Source: Sulfuricurvum sp. IAE1
Lineage (GTDB): Bacteria; Campylobacterota; Campylobacteria; Campylobacterales; Sulfurimonadaceae
Assembly: GCA_945867285.1 (NCBI GenBank)
Contig: CAMBHX010000082.1
Coordinates: 1-7,434, forward strand
Length of the DNA: 7,434 nt
Direction of reading: 5' to 3'
Below, piece by piece: positions 5,831 through 7,434 of the stretch; within the stretch, counting starts at the first letter, position 1, and each line of letters starts with the position of its first letter. The position numbers were made by a program, and so were the translations under genes. Below the pieces are notes generated by a model. The model had not been told where the DNA came from, ran no database searches, and was given only the letters and a program-made list of their open reading frames with translations.

Positions 5831-7434
5831 ATGTCAGTCAAACAACAGCTTTTTGAAACTCTCCAAAAACGCCCACTTATCATCGATGGTGCCATGGGAA
5901 CACAACTTCAAGAGCGTGATGACAAAATTCCCAAAGAGGCATGGGAAGGCAACGAGGGATGCAACGAAATTCTTAACGTCACGTGTCCCCAAGTAATGAG
6001 CGATATTTTTCACGCCTACCTTACAGCAGGTGCTGATCTCATTACCACCAATACCTTTGGATCGTTTAGCTGGGTTTTGGAGGAGTACCAAATAGGTCAC
6101 AGAGCCTATGAGCTCTCCCGTGCAGGGGCACAGGTATGTCGTGACGAGTGCGACAAATTTTCTACCGCCAGTCACCCTCGCTATGTATTAGGATCTATTG
6201 GACCTGGAACAAAGCTCCCCTCATTGGGACACATCCACTATGACGAAATGTTTGAGGGATATTTGGAATGTTGTTTAGGTCTCATCGATGGCGGTGCCGA
6301 TATATTTTTACTCGAAACATGTCAAGACCCACTCCAAATCAAAGCAGCGCTTCATGCATGCCAAGCAGCTAATATACAACGAAATACCAATTTGCCTATC
6401 ATGGTTTCGGTCACAATTGAACTTGCAGGCTCCATGCTCATCGGTACGGATGCTGCCACTATTGCTACCATTATGGAGCCTTTTGACATCATAAGTCTCG
6501 GATTCAACTGTGGAACAGGCCCTGAGCAATACACCAAACACATCAAAACCCTTTCCTCAGTTTGGGGGAAACCCATCTCCGTTCATGCCAATGCTGGGCT
6601 ACCCCAAAACCGTGGTGGATACTCATATTACCCTATGGGACCAGATGAGTTTGCAAAACGTCAGTATGATTTTTTAGCCTATGATGGGGTAAGTTTTTTA
6701 GGAGGATGCTGTGGCACTACCCCTCAACATATCCGTGCACTGGTCGATAAAGTCTCTACAGTTGTTCCAAAAAAACCAAGTGGGGCTCAACCCCCTTCTA
6801 TTGCATCATTGTTTAACACGGTCGAACTCATCCAAAATCCAGCACCTCTACTCATAGGCGAGCGCTCCAACTCTACCGGTTCCAAAGCATTTCGTGAGCT
6901 TATCATCGAGGGGGATTACGAGGGGACTCTCAGCGTTGGACAAGCCCAAGTGCGTGATGGTGCCCACTGTCTGGATGTCAATGTCGAGTTTGCCGGTCGT
7001 GATGGTGCGGTGGATATGCGTCATGTCATTGCACTGTACAACCAAAAAATCCCTCTGCCATTGATGCCCGATGCTACACGGGTCAACACCATGGAAGAAG
7101 CGCTCAAAGTCATCGGCGGCAAACCCATCATCAACTCTGTCAACCTTGAAGACGGTGAAGAGCGTCTGGACGCGATATGTTCTCTCGCCAAAAAATACGG
7201 CACCGCACTGGTGTGTCTCACCATCGATGAGCAAGGAATGGCAAAAACAACGGCTGACAAAATGCGTATTGCCAGTCGAATCTACGACTTATGTGTCCAT
7301 CGTCACGGTATAGCACCTAGTAATCTCATCTTTGATATGCTCACCTTTACCGTGGGAAGTGGTGATGTAGAGTATCGTGATGCCGCTATCCAAACCGTTG
7401 AAGCAATACGACAACTCCATGCCAAATATCCCGA
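5831..7434 (+). CDS. metH: Cobalamin-dependent methionine synthase MetH, 5' part (runs off window)
   Basis: MetH moves a methyl group from methyltetrahydrofolate through cobalamin to homocysteine, giving methionine. The frame is open without interruption from the ATG to the right edge (534 codons plus two bases), so the gene is partial at its 3' end. Residues about 1-320 form the homocysteine-binding domain: DGAMGTQLQ near the start, and zinc ligands C227 (in GFNCG) and C293/C294 (in GGCCGTT). From about 340 the pterin-binding domain begins with IGERSNSTGSKAF (usual form IGERTNxTGS), followed by LDVNVEFAGRDG, PLMPDATRV, GGKPIINSVNLEDGEER and IFDMLTFTVGSG. The cap, cobalamin and activation domains would lie beyond the window. 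AAGG at 5820-5823 is the Shine-Dalgarno, 7 bases before the ATG. It is divergent from the kinase gene. Identification is firm; whether the full-length protein has all domains cannot be seen. Confidence 0.95.
   Translation, partial: MSVKQQLFETLQKRPLIIDGAMGTQLQERDDKIPKEAWEGNEGCNEILNVTCPQVMSDIFHAYLTAGADLITTNTFGSFSWVLEEYQIGHRAYELSRAGAQVCRDECDKFSTASHPRYVLGSIGPGTKLPSLGHIHYDEMFEGYLECCLGLIDGGADIFLLETCQDPLQIKAALHACQAANIQRNTNLPIMVSVTIELAGSMLIGTDAATIATIMEPFDIISLGFNCGTGPEQYTKHIKTLSSVWGKPISVHANAGLPQNRGGYSYYPMGPDEFAKRQYDFLAYDGVSFLGGCCGTTPQHIRALVDKVSTVVPKKPSGAQPPSIASLFNTVELIQNPAPLLIGERSNSTGSKAFRELIIEGDYEGTLSVGQAQVRDGAHCLDVNVEFAGRDGAVDMRHVIALYNQKIPLPLMPDATRVNTMEEALKVIGGKPIINSVNLEDGEERLDAICSLAKKYGTALVCLTIDEQGMAKTTADKMRIASRIYDLCVHRHGIAPSNLIFDMLTFTVGSGDVEYRDAAIQTVEAIRQLHAKYP

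Noticed and set aside
5834..6175. Long minus-strand open frames opposite metH and + frames opposite msrA
   Set aside because: They lie antisense to well-identified genes, lack ribosome binding sites and resemble no family.

Overview
The window looks like ordinary chromosome from a member of the Campylobacterota (the former Epsilonproteobacteria), most like the free-living Sulfurimonas/Sulfuricurvum group. That placement is inference. It rests on the short BioB with the LIAC/YNHNLETS/SGGIFG motifs, the H-box type HQWRQPLN in the histidine kinase, promoters with a TATAAT-like -10 but no convincing -35, moderate A+T content, and a metH of the cobalamin type. No mobile element, tRNA, rRNA, CRISPR array or attachment site is visible.

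Layout. Positions 1-237 hold a short hairpin-bearing stretch, a promoter and a leader that could hide the ribosome binding site of topA. A co-directional + strand run follows: topA (DNA topoisomerase I, TTG start), a YfcE/MJ0936-type metallophosphoesterase, and bioB (biotin synthase). The two gaps in this run (81 and 90 bases) are not featureless. Each begins with a perfect small inverted repeat, contains AATCAGG as or near the Shine-Dalgarno, and carries a short open frame whose TGA overlaps the next start codon. bioB converges on msrA (peptide methionine sulfoxide reductase A, minus strand). Divergent from msrA is an unannotated-looking 26-codon basic ORF with a near-perfect Shine-Dalgarno. 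It converges on a minus-strand histidine kinase that lacks a sensory domain and has no neighbouring response regulator. Divergent from the kinase is metH (cobalamin-dependent methionine synthase), which runs off the right edge after its homocysteine domain and most of its folate domain.

How the genes relate. topA-phosphoesterase-bioB is probably one transcription unit with mixed functions (DNA supercoiling, unknown phosphodiester hydrolysis, biotin synthesis). msrA and metH both concern methionine (repair and synthesis) but are separate transcription units with the kinase between them. I see no evidence that they form one system.

I found no complete new multi-gene system. The points most worth a second look are the replacement of one expected [2Fe-2S] cysteine in BioB by isoleucine, the 26-residue basic small protein candidate, the possible Shine-Dalgarno-sequestering leader of topA, and the coding-like hairpin elements in the gaps before the phosphoesterase and bioB.
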